Of a DNA stretch of 64,000 bases, positions 11,323 through 20,658 are shown in pieces; position 1 is the first letter of the stretch; the number at the start of each line of letters is the position of its first letter. The translations under genes and the position numbers were made by a program. A model generated the notes under the pieces. The model ran no database searches. It was given only the letters and a program-made list of their open reading frames with translations, and had not been told where the DNA came from. This DNA is from JABDQZ01 sp963801985 (GTDB lineage: Bacteria > Pseudomonadota > Gammaproteobacteria > Chromatiales > Chromatiaceae), in assembly GCA_963801985.1 (NCBI GenBank), contig CAWDGV010000013.1:1-64000 (forward strand). The letters are read 5' to 3'.

Positions 11323-12450
11323 CTAACGATATTGCTTCAAATACATTTTTTCAAAAGCGCGCTTGGCCCAGTGCAGCACTCTCATTGATGGCAAAACAAT
11401 GTTCCGCCTGGACGTTCTGGCTACCAGCATACCGCTGTTGGAACTGTCAACAATACAGACCAGTTCAATCTTGAATGTTTCGCTGGCCTGGCCTCCTTTA
11501 AATTCAGACATCAGGTTGGCAACTGCCGCCTCGGCCTGCAGATCGGCCATATGTGCCTGTTTTGGCATCCATTCCGGTCCAGGAAAGCTGCCGGAATCCC
11601 CGGCAACATAAACTCTTTCGAAATTTTCAACACGGCAATGCTTGTCAGCTTTTATCAGGCCACCGTCAGACCTTGGCAGCTCGGTGTCATCAAACCACAG
11701 GTTACCCGTCATACCCGGCATAAACAGGATCAGGTCGGCTTCGAACTCACCACCTTCGGTGATCACCTTGTTTTGCTCGAAAGCTTTCATCTTGTGACCC
11801 AGATGCATATCAATATTGCGCTTTTTCATCTCATTGACCAGGCCTTTAACCGCTTTAGGCCCAAGCCTTGCCCCGGGTTTTTCAGCCGGTGTAAAAAACA
11901 CCAGCTTGAACTTGTCTCTGCGCCCTTCCTGTCGTAACTGGCGCTCTATGCCAAACAGGAATTCAAACATGGGCCCACCACGCATGGCAGAAGGCTCCTT
12001 CGGGTTGCCGGCAAAACCAATTGCAATGGTTCCGCCGTCCATGGACTTGAGACGGTCACGTATCTGCACGGCGGCATCCAGTCCTTCACAAGGTGTGATC
12101 GCATGCTCGATGCCGGGCAGCTTTTTAATGAACCGGCCACCCGAGGCAATAATCAGTCCATCGTTTTCAATCCTGCCGTTATCAGTGACCAGCGTACGAC
12201 CGCCATTTTCCAGCGACTGCGCACTTCCCTGGTGATATTGAACATTCATCTTTCGGAAGAAATTATCCAGCGGAACAATCAGGTCTTCCGGCTGGCGAAT
12301 GCCGGAAGGTATCCAGATCAGGCTGGGTAAATAAATCATCTCGGGTTTGGGAGAAACCAGGGTGATTTCAAGACTCGCATCCGCTGCACGCAGTTTTTTC
12401 ACTGCAGTTAATGCACCAAAGCCAGCTCCAATGACAGTTACTCTATTCAT
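11323..12450 (-). CDS. SQR-like FAD-dependent oxidoreductase (sulfide:quinone reductase family)
   Basis: 375 residues with an N-terminal Rossmann motif (VIGAGFGALTAVKKL, residues 7-21), the second ATG-type motif IIASGG near 100-105, and the FAD-ribityl motif VYVAGDSGSFPGPEWMPKQAHMADLQA (around 281-305) typical of sulfide:quinone oxidoreductases and flavocytochrome c sulfide dehydrogenase flavoproteins. Cysteines lie at 121, 272 and 332. C121 and C332 fall where the first and third redox cysteines of SQR occur, while the middle cysteine region reads AGNPKEPSAMRGGP, without Cys. The C-terminal amphipathic stretch (LHWAKRAFEKMYLKQYR) fits membrane association. It probably oxidises sulfide or polysulfide at the membrane with quinone as acceptor, but the two-cysteine pattern makes the exact substrate uncertain. 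The gene stands alone. Confidence 0.75.
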   Translation of the reverse strand: MNRVTVIGAGFGALTAVKKLRAADASLEITLVSPKPEMIYLPSLIWIPSGIRQPEDLIVPLDNFFRKMNVQYHQGSAQSLENGGRTLVTDNGRIENDGLIIASGGRFIKKLPGIEHAITPCEGLDAAVQIRDRLKSMDGGTIAIGFAGNPKEPSAMRGGPMFEFLFGIERQLRQEGRRDKFKLVFFTPAEKPGARLGPKAVKGLVNEMKKRNIDMHLGHKMKAFEQNKVITEGGEFEADLILFMPGMTGNLWFDDTELPRSDGGLIKADKHCRVENFERVYVAGDSGSFPGPEWMPKQAHMADLQAEAAVANLMSEFKGGQASETFKIELVCIVDSSNSGMLVARTSRRNIVLPSMRVLHWAKRAFEKMYLKQYR

Positions 12451-12624
12451 TCCTGTGACACTCCCGGAGATTCATTTAATTTATTAAGAAATTGATATTG
12501 CGGACGATATTACGATAGGGACACAGTTATTACCATTTGACTGCGGCTATTTTTACCCGCCAGATTTATAGGTCTATACTGACGTCATTAGAAAAATAAC
12601 AATTATCTTTATTGCAGGGTTTCT

Positions 12625-14259
12625 ATGGAAAGCACGCTCATTGGTCACGTTACCAACATTGTCAGCAACCGGTTTACCGTCAATCTACTTACTGATGACA
12701 ATGGCTATACTCCAATCGTAAACGTTGGCCAGGCCCCCGTCCTGGTTGGACAGATTGGCACCCACGTCTCGATTCAGCAGCGTGGTGTTCATGTTTTGGC
12801 TTCGGTCAACCGTACCTGGGAAGAAGTCAAGGATGGAGAAATTCACCGTTACATGGAATGCCTGCCTCTGGGTGAAGTAGCTGATGATGAAACATTTAGT
12901 CGGGGTATCAACCAGTACCCGATTACCGGCGCAGAAGTATTCCTGGTAACTGAAACCGAGATGCAGTCACTGTTCAGTAACAATGCTGTATATAACTACA
13001 GTATGGGACATCTGAAGAATCATCCGGATGTAGAAGTTTATCTTAACCCGAATCCACTGTTTGGCCGTCATCTGGCTATTCTGGGACAGTCAGGTTCCGG
13101 TAAGTCCTGGACCGTGGCCACCCTGTTACAGAAAGCTGTGGATATCATGCCTAATGCCCACGTGGTCCTGCTGGACCTGCATGGTGAATACTGCTGGCGG
13201 GACGAGGATCACAAGCTCAGGGGAGCCTTTAAATCCTCTATCATGCGTTACGTTGATGCGCGTGATCTGGAAATACCCTACTGGCTGCTGAGCTACTCTG
13301 AATTGATTGACCTGCTGATTGATCGTTCTGACCCTGGTGCCTCAACGCAAATTGCCTATCTCAGGGAAGTTTTGCTGATATTGCGCAAGCAGGCCAATGA
13401 AGACCTCGATGTACAACGGCTTTCTGTCGACTCACCGGTTTACTTCTCTCTGGATGACCTGCTGGCCCATTTCAAGCAGGCCAATGAAATGCAGACAGAT
13501 TTTGGTAAAAACAAGGGCCCGCTCTACGGCCAGTTTGATGAGTTCCTGGTCAAACTGCAGAGTAAACTCAACGATGCACGCTATGATTTTCTGTTTCGTC
13601 CCAAGAGACGTACCAGTTCAGATACCCTGGAAAGCCTGCTGCGGGACTTTACCGGCCTGACCGAACCCAAGAGGCAAATTACGGTGGTCGATTTAAGCCC
13701 GGTACCTTCCGATGTGCGTCCCGTTGTGGCCGCGCAGTTGGGCCGCCTGGCATTTGAATTCAATTACTGGAATCCGCAGCGCCGACACTTCCCGATTCAA
13801 CTGGTCTGTGAAGAAGCGCATGCCTATATCCCACGGGAAGAAAACACGCAGTACAAAGGCACACGTGTCGCCATGGAGCGTATCGCCAAGGAAGGACGAA
13901 AATACGGTGTTGGCCTGACCGTTGTCAGTCAGCGTCCTCATGAATTGTCTGAAACCGTCCTGTCGCAGTGTTCAAATTACCTTTGTCTGCGTCTGACCAA
14001 CCCGGATGACCAGGAATACGTCAGGTCCCTGGTTCCCGAAGGTGAAGAAAACCTGGTCAATATTCTGTCCGCACTCGGACGGGGTGAGGCACTGATTCTT
14101 GGCGAGGCCATTCCGTTACCCACGCGTTTCCAGATTAATACGCCCTCCCCGGTACCCAACAGCCATGATGCTGATTACTTTACCGAGTGGTCATCCGAGG
14201 CAATTGATATCGATGTGGCCCAGATCGTGGATCGCTGGCGGAGACAGAAACGCCAGTAA
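12625..14259 (+). CDS. HerA-type hexameric ATPase / DUF87 helicase
   Basis: A 544-residue FtsK/HerA superfamily ATPase. An N-terminal beta-barrel (HAS-barrel-like, residues 1-90) begins with LIGHVTNIVSNRFTV. Walker A is GQSGSGKSWT near residue 154, Walker B VVLLDLHGEY near 180, and the helicase acidic motif LVCEEAHAYIP near 393. Then comes the HerA sensor/arginine-finger block VSQRPHELSETVLSQC with LTNPDDQEYVRSLVP. HerA proteins pump or unwind DNA, often with NurA nuclease in archaea, or with SIR2 or other effectors in bacterial defence. Here no nuclease or effector gene adjoins it: the left neighbour is the divergent SQR-like gene and the right one is feoA. Its biological task is therefore open. 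The gene is intact. Confidence 0.85.
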   Translation: MESTLIGHVTNIVSNRFTVNLLTDDNGYTPIVNVGQAPVLVGQIGTHVSIQQRGVHVLASVNRTWEEVKDGEIHRYMECLPLGEVADDETFSRGINQYPITGAEVFLVTETEMQSLFSNNAVYNYSMGHLKNHPDVEVYLNPNPLFGRHLAILGQSGSGKSWTVATLLQKAVDIMPNAHVVLLDLHGEYCWRDEDHKLRGAFKSSIMRYVDARDLEIPYWLLSYSELIDLLIDRSDPGASTQIAYLREVLLILRKQANEDLDVQRLSVDSPVYFSLDDLLAHFKQANEMQTDFGKNKGPLYGQFDEFLVKLQSKLNDARYDFLFRPKRRTSSDTLESLLRDFTGLTEPKRQITVVDLSPVPSDVRPVVAAQLGRLAFEFNYWNPQRRHFPIQLVCEEAHAYIPREENTQYKGTRVAMERIAKEGRKYGVGLTVVSQRPHELSETVLSQCSNYLCLRLTNPDDQEYVRSLVPEGEENLVNILSALGRGEALILGEAIPLPTRFQINTPSPVPNSHDADYFTEWSSEAIDIDVAQIVDRWRRQKRQ

Positions 14260-14314
14260 AAAAATCAGTATCAAGATCTGAAAAAATTGTTTGCAATTAC
14301 ATTAGAAATCACTA

Positions 14315-14336
14315 AAATGAGAATGATTCTTATTTG
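14315..14336 (+). promoter_or_regulatory. Fur box upstream of feoABC
   Basis: AAATGAGAATGATTCTTATTTG matches the imperfect palindrome of the Fur site (GATAATGATAATCATTATC-like, with the core GAATGATTC). It lies 15 bases before the feoA start, so iron-loaded Fur would block transcription of the ferrous iron uptake operon when iron is sufficient. Confidence 0.7.
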
Positions 14337-14350
14337 TTGGCGTTTAATGT

Positions 14351-14581
14351 ATGCAAACCCAGCTTCTTAGCGATATTCCTGTTGGACACAAGGTCAGGCT
14401 AAACGCCATTCATGGCGGCAAAGTGCTGACCCGTCGCCTGCTGTCCCTGGGAATCAGCCTGGGCAGTGAATTTGAAGTCATTAACCACCGTGGTGATGGC
14501 GTTGTGCTGGCCCGTGATGGCAACCGGGTTGCACTTGGTTACGGTATCTCGAACAAACTCTTCGTGGAAACCATTGACTGA
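14351..14581 (+). CDS. feoA: Ferrous iron transport protein A
   Basis: A 76-residue SH3-like FeoA protein. The sequence MQTQLLSDIPVGHKVRLNAI through the glycine/charge-rich core (HRGDGVVLARDGNRVALG) is typical, and the length is normal. FeoA is a small cytoplasmic protein needed for FeoB function. It starts the feoABC operon directly behind the Fur box, and its TGA overlaps the feoB ATG by one base (TGATG), so translation is probably coupled. Confidence 0.93.
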   Translation: MQTQLLSDIPVGHKVRLNAIHGGKVLTRRLLSLGISLGSEFEVINHRGDGVVLARDGNRVALGYGISNKLFVETID

Positions 14582-16926
14582 TGGCCTGCTGCGATTCTGA
14601 ATCTGAACAGAAGGATGCAAGCTCTATTCCCGACCGGTTGCATCTTGCCCTGGCGGGCAACCCAAACTGTGGCAAGTCTGCCTTATTCAATACGTTTACC
14701 GGCATCCGTCAAAAAACCGGTAACTGGCCAGGTGTCACCGTTGATCGAAAAGAAGGTCAATTCAGACTCGATGATAAAGACGTTAACCTGATAGACCTGC
14801 CTGGTATTTATTCCCTGGATGCCAGTTCACTTGATGAAAAAGTCACGCGTGATTACCTGCTGTCGCGCCAGGCCAACCTGATCATCAATGTCGTCGATGC
14901 GGCCAACCTGGAACGAAACCTCTACCTGACGGTACAACTGCTGGAAATGGGTATACCCCTGGTTGTTTGCCTCAACATGATGGACGTGGCCCGTAAACGT
15001 GGAGTTTCTGTTGATATTGACAAGCTTAGCCAGGAACTCGGTTGCCCGGTTATTCCGCTGGTCGCTACCACGGGTGAAGGCATCAGTGAGCTCAAGGCAC
15101 GTATGCTGGATGTGATAGGCAAGCGGCTGGATGGAGGCTATTCACTAGCCTTTGATGACACGGTTGAAATGTCCATCAGCAACCTGGTCAACATGATCGA
15201 GGAAAAAAACAGCCAGAACCAGCGCTGGCTGGCTATCAAGCTACTCGAGGAAGACCAGGATTCAACCCGAAATCTCGGCGAGACTGTTAAGCAGCAGGCC
15301 GTTCAATGCCGCCAGAATATTGCTTCAAGATCCGGCGAAGATGCTGATGTCCTGATTGCCGACAGTCGCTTTGGTCATGCACATGCCCTGGCCCAGTCGG
15401 TAGTAAAAAACCGTTTCAAGGTAACGCGTACTTTGAGTGACTCTATCGATCGATTTGTACTCGGCAAATGGAGCGGCATTCCATTATTTATGGCCATCAT
15501 GTACCTGATGTTTCTGTTCACAATTAACATTGGCGGGGCTTTTATCGACTTTTTCGATGGTATTGCCGGTGCGATTTTTGTTGATGGCTTTAAACAGGTA
15601 CTTGCTTCGATCGGCAGCCCGGAATGGCTTAAGGTGGTTTTAGCCGATGGGCTGGGTGGCGGCATACAGATCGTCGCCACCTTTATCCCCGTGATTGCCG
15701 CTTTATACCTGTTTCTATCGGTACTGGAAGATTCCGGTTACATGGCCAGGGCGGCATTCGTCATGGACAAAGCCATGCGCGGCATGGGTCTGCCGGGAAA
15801 AGCTTTTGTTCCCCTGATTGTTGGCTTCGGCTGTAATGTACCGGCAATCATGTCAACCCGCACACTCGAACATGAACGCGAACGCAAGTTGACCATCCTG
15901 ATGAACCCGTTCATGTCATGCGGTGCCCGCCTGCCTGTCTATGCCCTGTTTGCCGCTGCTTTCTTCCCGCATTCCGGACAGAATATTGTTTTTGTTTTGT
16001 ACCTGACCGGCATCGCTGTTGCCATTGCCACTGGCCTGTTAATGAAGAAAACCCTGTTACCCGGCGAAAGCAGTGGCTTTATGATGGAACTGCCACCCTA
16101 TCATCTTCCCACTGTCAAAGGCATCCTGTTAAGAGCCTGGGACCGTGTCAGGTTGTTTATCAAGGAAGCTGGCCAGGTCATTGTCATCATGGTACTGGCC
16201 CTAAACCTGCTCAACTCGATTGGTGTCGATGGCAGTTTTGGTAATGAAAATTCTGAAAAATCGTTGCTCAGTGAAACCAGTCGCCAACTGACCCCTCTAT
16301 TCAGCCCGATGGGTATCAAGGATGAAAACTGGCCTGCAGTTGTTGGCATTTTTTCCGGCATCCTAGCCAAGGAAGTTGTTGTCGGCACCCTCGACACACT
16401 CTACACCCAGCTGGCATATGAAGGACTGGAAGAACAACCTTTCGAATTTTTCACAGCGCTCAAGGCAGCAGCTCAGACCGTACCTGACAATCTTGCAGGT
16501 GTGACCGAGTCTGTTTCAGATCCACTTGGACTCAATATCGGCGATCTGACTGATTCAGAATCAACCGCAGCCTCCCAGGGTGTTCAAGTCGGTATTTTTG
16601 GCGCCATGCAACAACGCTTTGATGGGCAGGCTGGCGCCTTTGCCTACCTGCTGTTTGTCCTGCTGTATTTTCCCTGTGTTGCCACCATTGGTGCGATCAA
16701 ACGTGAAGCAGGCAAAGGCTGGGCTCTTTTTGTTGCAGTCTGGACAACCTCCGTGGCTTACCTGACTGCCAGCAGTTTTTACCAGTTGGCTACTTTTAAC
16801 CAGCACCCGGACTCCTCGCTCCTGATACTCGCAGTCCTTTGGTCCGTCTTTACCCTGTTGATCCTGTTTCTGCGTTACTGGGGAAAACAGGCTGATACAG
16901 AGCCGCCTGTAACCGAAACGCCATGA
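14581..16926 (+). CDS. feoB: Ferrous iron transporter FeoB
   Basis: 781 residues. The N-terminal G domain has G1 GNPNCGKSALFN (about 24-35), G2 region TGNWPGVTVD and G3 DLPGIYSL, followed by the helical GDI domain and a C-terminal membrane domain starting near residue 290. Two Gate motifs are visible (YMARAAFVMDKAMRGMGLPGK...GCNVPA and the later segment with CGARLPVY). This inner-membrane protein takes up Fe2+ with GTP hydrolysis. The length is usual for gammaproteobacterial FeoB and all main motifs are intact. It is flanked by feoA (1-base overlap) and feoC (ATGA overlap), and regulation by Fur is suggested by the upstream box. Confidence 0.95.
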   Translation: MACCDSESEQKDASSIPDRLHLALAGNPNCGKSALFNTFTGIRQKTGNWPGVTVDRKEGQFRLDDKDVNLIDLPGIYSLDASSLDEKVTRDYLLSRQANLIINVVDAANLERNLYLTVQLLEMGIPLVVCLNMMDVARKRGVSVDIDKLSQELGCPVIPLVATTGEGISELKARMLDVIGKRLDGGYSLAFDDTVEMSISNLVNMIEEKNSQNQRWLAIKLLEEDQDSTRNLGETVKQQAVQCRQNIASRSGEDADVLIADSRFGHAHALAQSVVKNRFKVTRTLSDSIDRFVLGKWSGIPLFMAIMYLMFLFTINIGGAFIDFFDGIAGAIFVDGFKQVLASIGSPEWLKVVLADGLGGGIQIVATFIPVIAALYLFLSVLEDSGYMARAAFVMDKAMRGMGLPGKAFVPLIVGFGCNVPAIMSTRTLEHERERKLTILMNPFMSCGARLPVYALFAAAFFPHSGQNIVFVLYLTGIAVAIATGLLMKKTLLPGESSGFMMELPPYHLPTVKGILLRAWDRVRLFIKEAGQVIVIMVLALNLLNSIGVDGSFGNENSEKSLLSETSRQLTPLFSPMGIKDENWPAVVGIFSGILAKEVVVGTLDTLYTQLAYEGLEEQPFEFFTALKAAAQTVPDNLAGVTESVSDPLGLNIGDLTDSESTAASQGVQVGIFGAMQQRFDGQAGAFAYLLFVLLYFPCVATIGAIKREAGKGWALFVAVWTTSVAYLTASSFYQLATFNQHPDSSLLILAVLWSVFTLLILFLRYWGKQADTEPPVTETP

Positions 16927-17198
16927 TACTTGCCGAGCTGCGTGATTACATCCAGCAACGCCAGCAGGTTTCACTGGCTGACGTCATCAATCATTTTGAT
17001 GTAGATGAACAGGTCGTCAGGCCAATGCTCGACGTCTGGATTCAAAAAGGAAAAATCCACCGTAAAATGTCGACTGCATCCTGTGGCAGCAGTTGCAATC
17101 AATGCCAGACGGCAACCACAGAGTTTTATATCTGGGGCCAACCGGCCGATAGTCAATCTGTCAGTTTTATAAGCGACAGCTGCAAAATAATCAGCTGA
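16923..17198 (+). CDS. feoC: FeoC-like regulator with Cys motif
   Basis: 91 residues. A winged-helix N-terminal half (ILAELRDYIQQRQQVSLADVINHFDVDEQVVRPMLDVWIQKGKI) is followed by a cysteine cluster CGSSCNQC (about residues 63-70) matching the Fe-S or metal-sensing loop of FeoC. The ATG overlaps the feoB stop (ATGA). FeoC is known to bind or stabilise FeoB and may sense oxygen/iron through its cluster. It ends the operon. Confidence 0.85.
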   Translation: MILAELRDYIQQRQQVSLADVINHFDVDEQVVRPMLDVWIQKGKIHRKMSTASCGSSCNQCQTATTEFYIWGQPADSQSVSFISDSCKIIS

Positions 17199-17283
17199 TC
17201 TATTCCCGATCCAGCAGCAATTCAAGTTTCCTCCAGGACCGTCGTTATACATATAAGAACGTTTTTTCCCGGGGAAAACAATA

Positions 17284-18057
17284 ATGATAAAGATAACTCG
17301 CTGCCGCGCTGTATTGAAATTCGCATTAACAGCTGCGTTGCTTTCGTCAGTAATGAACTCTTATGCCAGCGAGCTGACTTTGGCCGTCGCAAACTCAACC
17401 TGTAGTGCGATCAAAAAAGTCGGTGCTTTATACCAACAACAGCATGATATCGGGATCAACTACATCTGCAAATCCTCAGGGCGTCTCGCCAAGGGATTAA
17501 CCGGTAAGTCAATCGAGGCAGACATCTTCATTTCTGCCAACCGCAAATGGATGGATTACATGACCCATGCCGGCAATGTTGAGCCCAGCCTGGTCACAAG
17601 TCCGTGGGGAAATGAACTGGTTGTTGCTACACCTGTAAACAGCAAAATTACAGATTTTGAATGGAAAGATGTTGCATCCGATGATGTACAGACCATTTTA
17701 ATTGGTGATCCGGGTACAGCCCCATTTGGCCGCTATGCAAAGCAATCCCTTGAGTCAACAGGCTTTTGGGAGAAAGTCCGGAACAAGATAGCCACAAAAA
17801 AACACATCACACTGCTAGCTGAAGTGCTTAGCGAATCAAATGCCAATACAATCGGCATTCTTTTTTTAAGTAATGTAAATGACTCACATCGAGTAATCTA
17901 TTCAATCGACAAATCCTGGCACTCGCCTATTCGCTACTATCTGGCACCAATTAAGAATTCCAGGGAAACTACACATACAAGCTCTCTACTTAGTTTCATC
18001 CAAAGTGAAGTAGCAAAAGAAGTTTTTTTGGCCGAAGGTTTTAAAGTAGAAAATTAA
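17284..18057 (+). CDS. ModA-like periplasmic substrate-binding protein
   Basis: 257 residues with a signal peptide (about 1-28, ending SYA-SE) and the ModA fold: LTLAVANSTCSAIKKVGALYQ, KSSGRLAKGLTGKSIEADIFISANRKWMDYM, GDPGTAPFGRYAKQSL and an ILFLSNV segment. ModA proteins bind molybdate/tungstate or related oxyanions. No modB or modC follows; the next gene, 12 bases on, is a GGDEF-EAL signalling protein. This suggests that the binding protein feeds a signal to that membrane protein rather than a permease. A GGGGAAAA ribosome site precedes the ATG. The ligand cannot be assigned. Confidence 0.8.
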   Translation: MIKITRCRAVLKFALTAALLSSVMNSYASELTLAVANSTCSAIKKVGALYQQQHDIGINYICKSSGRLAKGLTGKSIEADIFISANRKWMDYMTHAGNVEPSLVTSPWGNELVVATPVNSKITDFEWKDVASDDVQTILIGDPGTAPFGRYAKQSLESTGFWEKVRNKIATKKHITLLAEVLSESNANTIGILFLSNVNDSHRVIYSIDKSWHSPIRYYLAPIKNSRETTHTSSLLSFIQSEVAKEVFLAEGFKVEN

Positions 18058-18069
18058 AAAATAATAATC

Positions 18070-20631
18070 ATGGATGACTGGTTAAAAAAAATATCGCTAT
18101 ACAAGCAACTCGTTTTCCCGATGCTGATCGTAAGCTTATTGGGATTGGCTGCTGTTCTGTATTCAGCTTTTATCCTCGAAAGATCAATTACTGCACTGGA
18201 AAAAATTCACAGGGAAGGTGACAGAAAAATCACTGCACTGGAAGACATTAGCGCTTCAATGACCCTTTATCGCGCAATCATTCTGAACCACCTGGCAAGT
18301 GAAAGTGCAGCTTCAATGGCCAAGGCCGAAGCCAGGCTGGCAAAAACAAGAGCAAATATCGACAGTCATCTTTTAATTATCAGTTCTGACAACCAGGATG
18401 TTCACCAGGAAATTCAGGAAAAGATCCGCGCCTTCAGTAAAAGCCTGCTTTACTATTTTGAAAAAATGGAGGAGATCAGGAAATTAAGCGCCGATTTTGA
18501 AAAGGAACTGGCTTTTGACCTGATGGCAAAAATTGAATCCAATATTCATTCAAAAATTATTTCCGATATTCGGGTTCTAAAAGCCCACGAAGCTGCTGAT
18601 TTCACTATTTCACGTGAAAATCTGGTCTCTGCGGTACATCGAAATTTATTAGTCACGATTGGCATTGGCCTTTCAGGTGGCAGTTTCCTGCTGATTATTG
18701 CTTTCATGGTTACCCGCAGAACTACCCAGCGTCTTTCCCTGCTTCTGGGCTGGTCAAAAGAAGTTTCCCAGGGAAACTGGTCACAACCACTCGTCACCAA
18801 CTCTAATGATGAAGTCGGTAAACTTACCAGTGCAATGGAGGATATGCGACGTAACATTCAAAGCGCACATGGTGAGCTAGCTCGATCCAAAATAAAGGCC
18901 GAGCATGTTGCTGATACCCTGAAGATCTATGCCAATGCCTTTGAAAAAAGTGGCGAACCTATTCTGATATCGGACAAGCAAAATAATATTATCAATATCA
19001 ACAAGGCTTTCTCAGAACAAACTGGCTATAGCCGCAATGAAGTAATTGGAAAAAACCCTCGCATATTTGCATCTGACAAGACGCCCAAGTCCACTTATGA
19101 AGAAATGTGGCAGGCACTTATTAAAAAGAGTTTCTGGCAGGGTGAATTATGGGATCGAAAAAAATCCGGACACATTTTTCCCAAGTTGGCTGCCATTTCA
19201 GCGATTAGAAATGATAAAAACGAGATTATCTTTTACATAGCCAGTTTTGCCGATATCAGTGAACAGAAAGCGTCCGAAGCCCGCATTGCCCACCTGGCAC
19301 ACCATGACATACTGACAGGTCTGCAAAATCGCTTTAGCCTGGAAGACAGGCTTGAACAATCCCTGACTATCGCTAACAGGGATCAGTCACTGGTTGCCTT
19401 ATTCTTTATTGACCTTGACCGTTTCAAAAACATCAATGATTCACTCGGACATCATGTTGGAGATAAACTTTTAATTGAGGTTGCCAACAGACTCAAGCAG
19501 TGCGTCCGCGAAAGCGACATTGTGGCACGCATTGGTGGTGATGAATTTGTTATTGTACTGACCGGCATGCAAGACACTACCCAGGCAGCAGTGATTGCAG
19601 AATCTCTCTTAAAAGATGTCTCCAAACCCTACACTATTGACCAACATACCCTTGAAACCAGCCCAAGTATCGGCATCAGCATTTATCCTGATGATGGGCC
19701 AAATGTTGACGAGTTGATGCGTAATGCAGACATCGCCATGTATCACGCCAAAGAACAGGGTCGCAACAATTATCATTTCTTTACCGAGTCAATGTTAATC
19801 ACCGCTCATGAGAAACTAAAATTTGAAAGCGAACTTCGCGCTGCCTTGGAAAATGACCAGTTAGAGCTGCATTATCAACCACAAATGCATGTTGCTGAAA
19901 AATGCATCTCCGCAGTTGAGGCACTTATCAGGTGGAAGCATCCTCAACGGGGATTCATTCCACCTGTTGAGTTCATCCCTCTGGCAGAAGAAACGGGCGT
20001 TATTTATGAACTGGGGGAATGGATCCTGGATGAGGCATGCCATCAACTGGCAGCCTGGAAAAAAGCAGGCATTGATAACCTGAGGATGTCCATCAATCTT
20101 TCAGCCAAACAATTACATTCGAAGAATCTCAGCAAGATTGTCAGCAAAACACTCGCAAAGCATCATCTTCCTAGCAGTGACCTGGAACTGGAGATCACCG
20201 AGACCGCTGCAATGATCGATCCTGAATTGGCAGTTCAGCAACTGGGTGCCTTACGTAAACTAGGCCTTGGCCTGGCAATCGATGACTTTGGAACCGGTTA
20301 CTCCTCGCTGGCGTATCTTAAGCGTTTACCAATCCAGACTTTAAAACTGGATAAAGACTTTGTTCGTGATATTGAACACGATCAGAATGATCTGGAGATC
20401 AGCAGGGCCACCATTAGCCTGGCACATAATCTCGGCTTAAAAGTCGTCGCCGAGGGTGTTGAAACAGAAGGTCAATTCGAATTTTTAGTCGACCACCAGT
20501 GTGATTATCTGCAGGGTTACTTGTTAAGCAAACCCCTGCCAGCTGATGAAGCACGGAAATACCTCATTGAAAAAAGGTCGTGCGCGCTTAAAGCAACTTC
20601 AACAAACAGAAGCCACCAAGCGACAATATAG
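18070..20631 (+). CDS. HAMP-PAS-GGDEF-EAL signalling protein
   Basis: 853 residues. Domains in order: membrane helix (about 11-32), a helical periplasmic sensor (35-190), second helix (about 194-216), HAMP (217-270), PAS/PAC (290-400), GGDEF (410-570) and EAL (590-840). The cyclase motif IGGDEF (near 490) and its LTGLQNR entry are intact, as is the phosphodiesterase motif EALIRWKHP (near 617) with the metal/catalytic motif DDFGTGYSS. The protein could therefore make or break c-di-GMP; bifunctional proteins usually favour one activity. It is the second gene of a pair with a ModA-like binding protein, which is its likely periplasmic ligand carrier. The C-terminus overlaps no other gene, and convergent DUF4124 follows. 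Confidence 0.92.
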   Translation: MDDWLKKISLYKQLVFPMLIVSLLGLAAVLYSAFILERSITALEKIHREGDRKITALEDISASMTLYRAIILNHLASESAASMAKAEARLAKTRANIDSHLLIISSDNQDVHQEIQEKIRAFSKSLLYYFEKMEEIRKLSADFEKELAFDLMAKIESNIHSKIISDIRVLKAHEAADFTISRENLVSAVHRNLLVTIGIGLSGGSFLLIIAFMVTRRTTQRLSLLLGWSKEVSQGNWSQPLVTNSNDEVGKLTSAMEDMRRNIQSAHGELARSKIKAEHVADTLKIYANAFEKSGEPILISDKQNNIININKAFSEQTGYSRNEVIGKNPRIFASDKTPKSTYEEMWQALIKKSFWQGELWDRKKSGHIFPKLAAISAIRNDKNEIIFYIASFADISEQKASEARIAHLAHHDILTGLQNRFSLEDRLEQSLTIANRDQSLVALFFIDLDRFKNINDSLGHHVGDKLLIEVANRLKQCVRESDIVARIGGDEFVIVLTGMQDTTQAAVIAESLLKDVSKPYTIDQHTLETSPSIGISIYPDDGPNVDELMRNADIAMYHAKEQGRNNYHFFTESMLITAHEKLKFESELRAALENDQLELHYQPQMHVAEKCISAVEALIRWKHPQRGFIPPVEFIPLAEETGVIYELGEWILDEACHQLAAWKKAGIDNLRMSINLSAKQLHSKNLSKIVSKTLAKHHLPSSDLELEITETAAMIDPELAVQQLGALRKLGLGLAIDDFGTGYSSLAYLKRLPIQTLKLDKDFVRDIEHDQNDLEISRATISLAHNLGLKVVAEGVETEGQFEFLVDHQCDYLQGYLLSKPLPADEARKYLIEKRSCALKATSTNRSHQATI

Positions 20632-20658
20632 CCTATCAATCCAACCAGTCAGGCCACC

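Noticed and set aside
12625..17198. A defence island around the HerA gene
   Set aside because: Neighbours are feoABC and an SQR-like enzyme; no nuclease, methylase or other defence gene is present.
17230..17262. ModE-like half sites (CGTTATAC-ATATAAGAACG) before the ModA-like gene
   Set aside because: The spacing and right half do not fit the ModE consensus well, and no modE or modBC is present.
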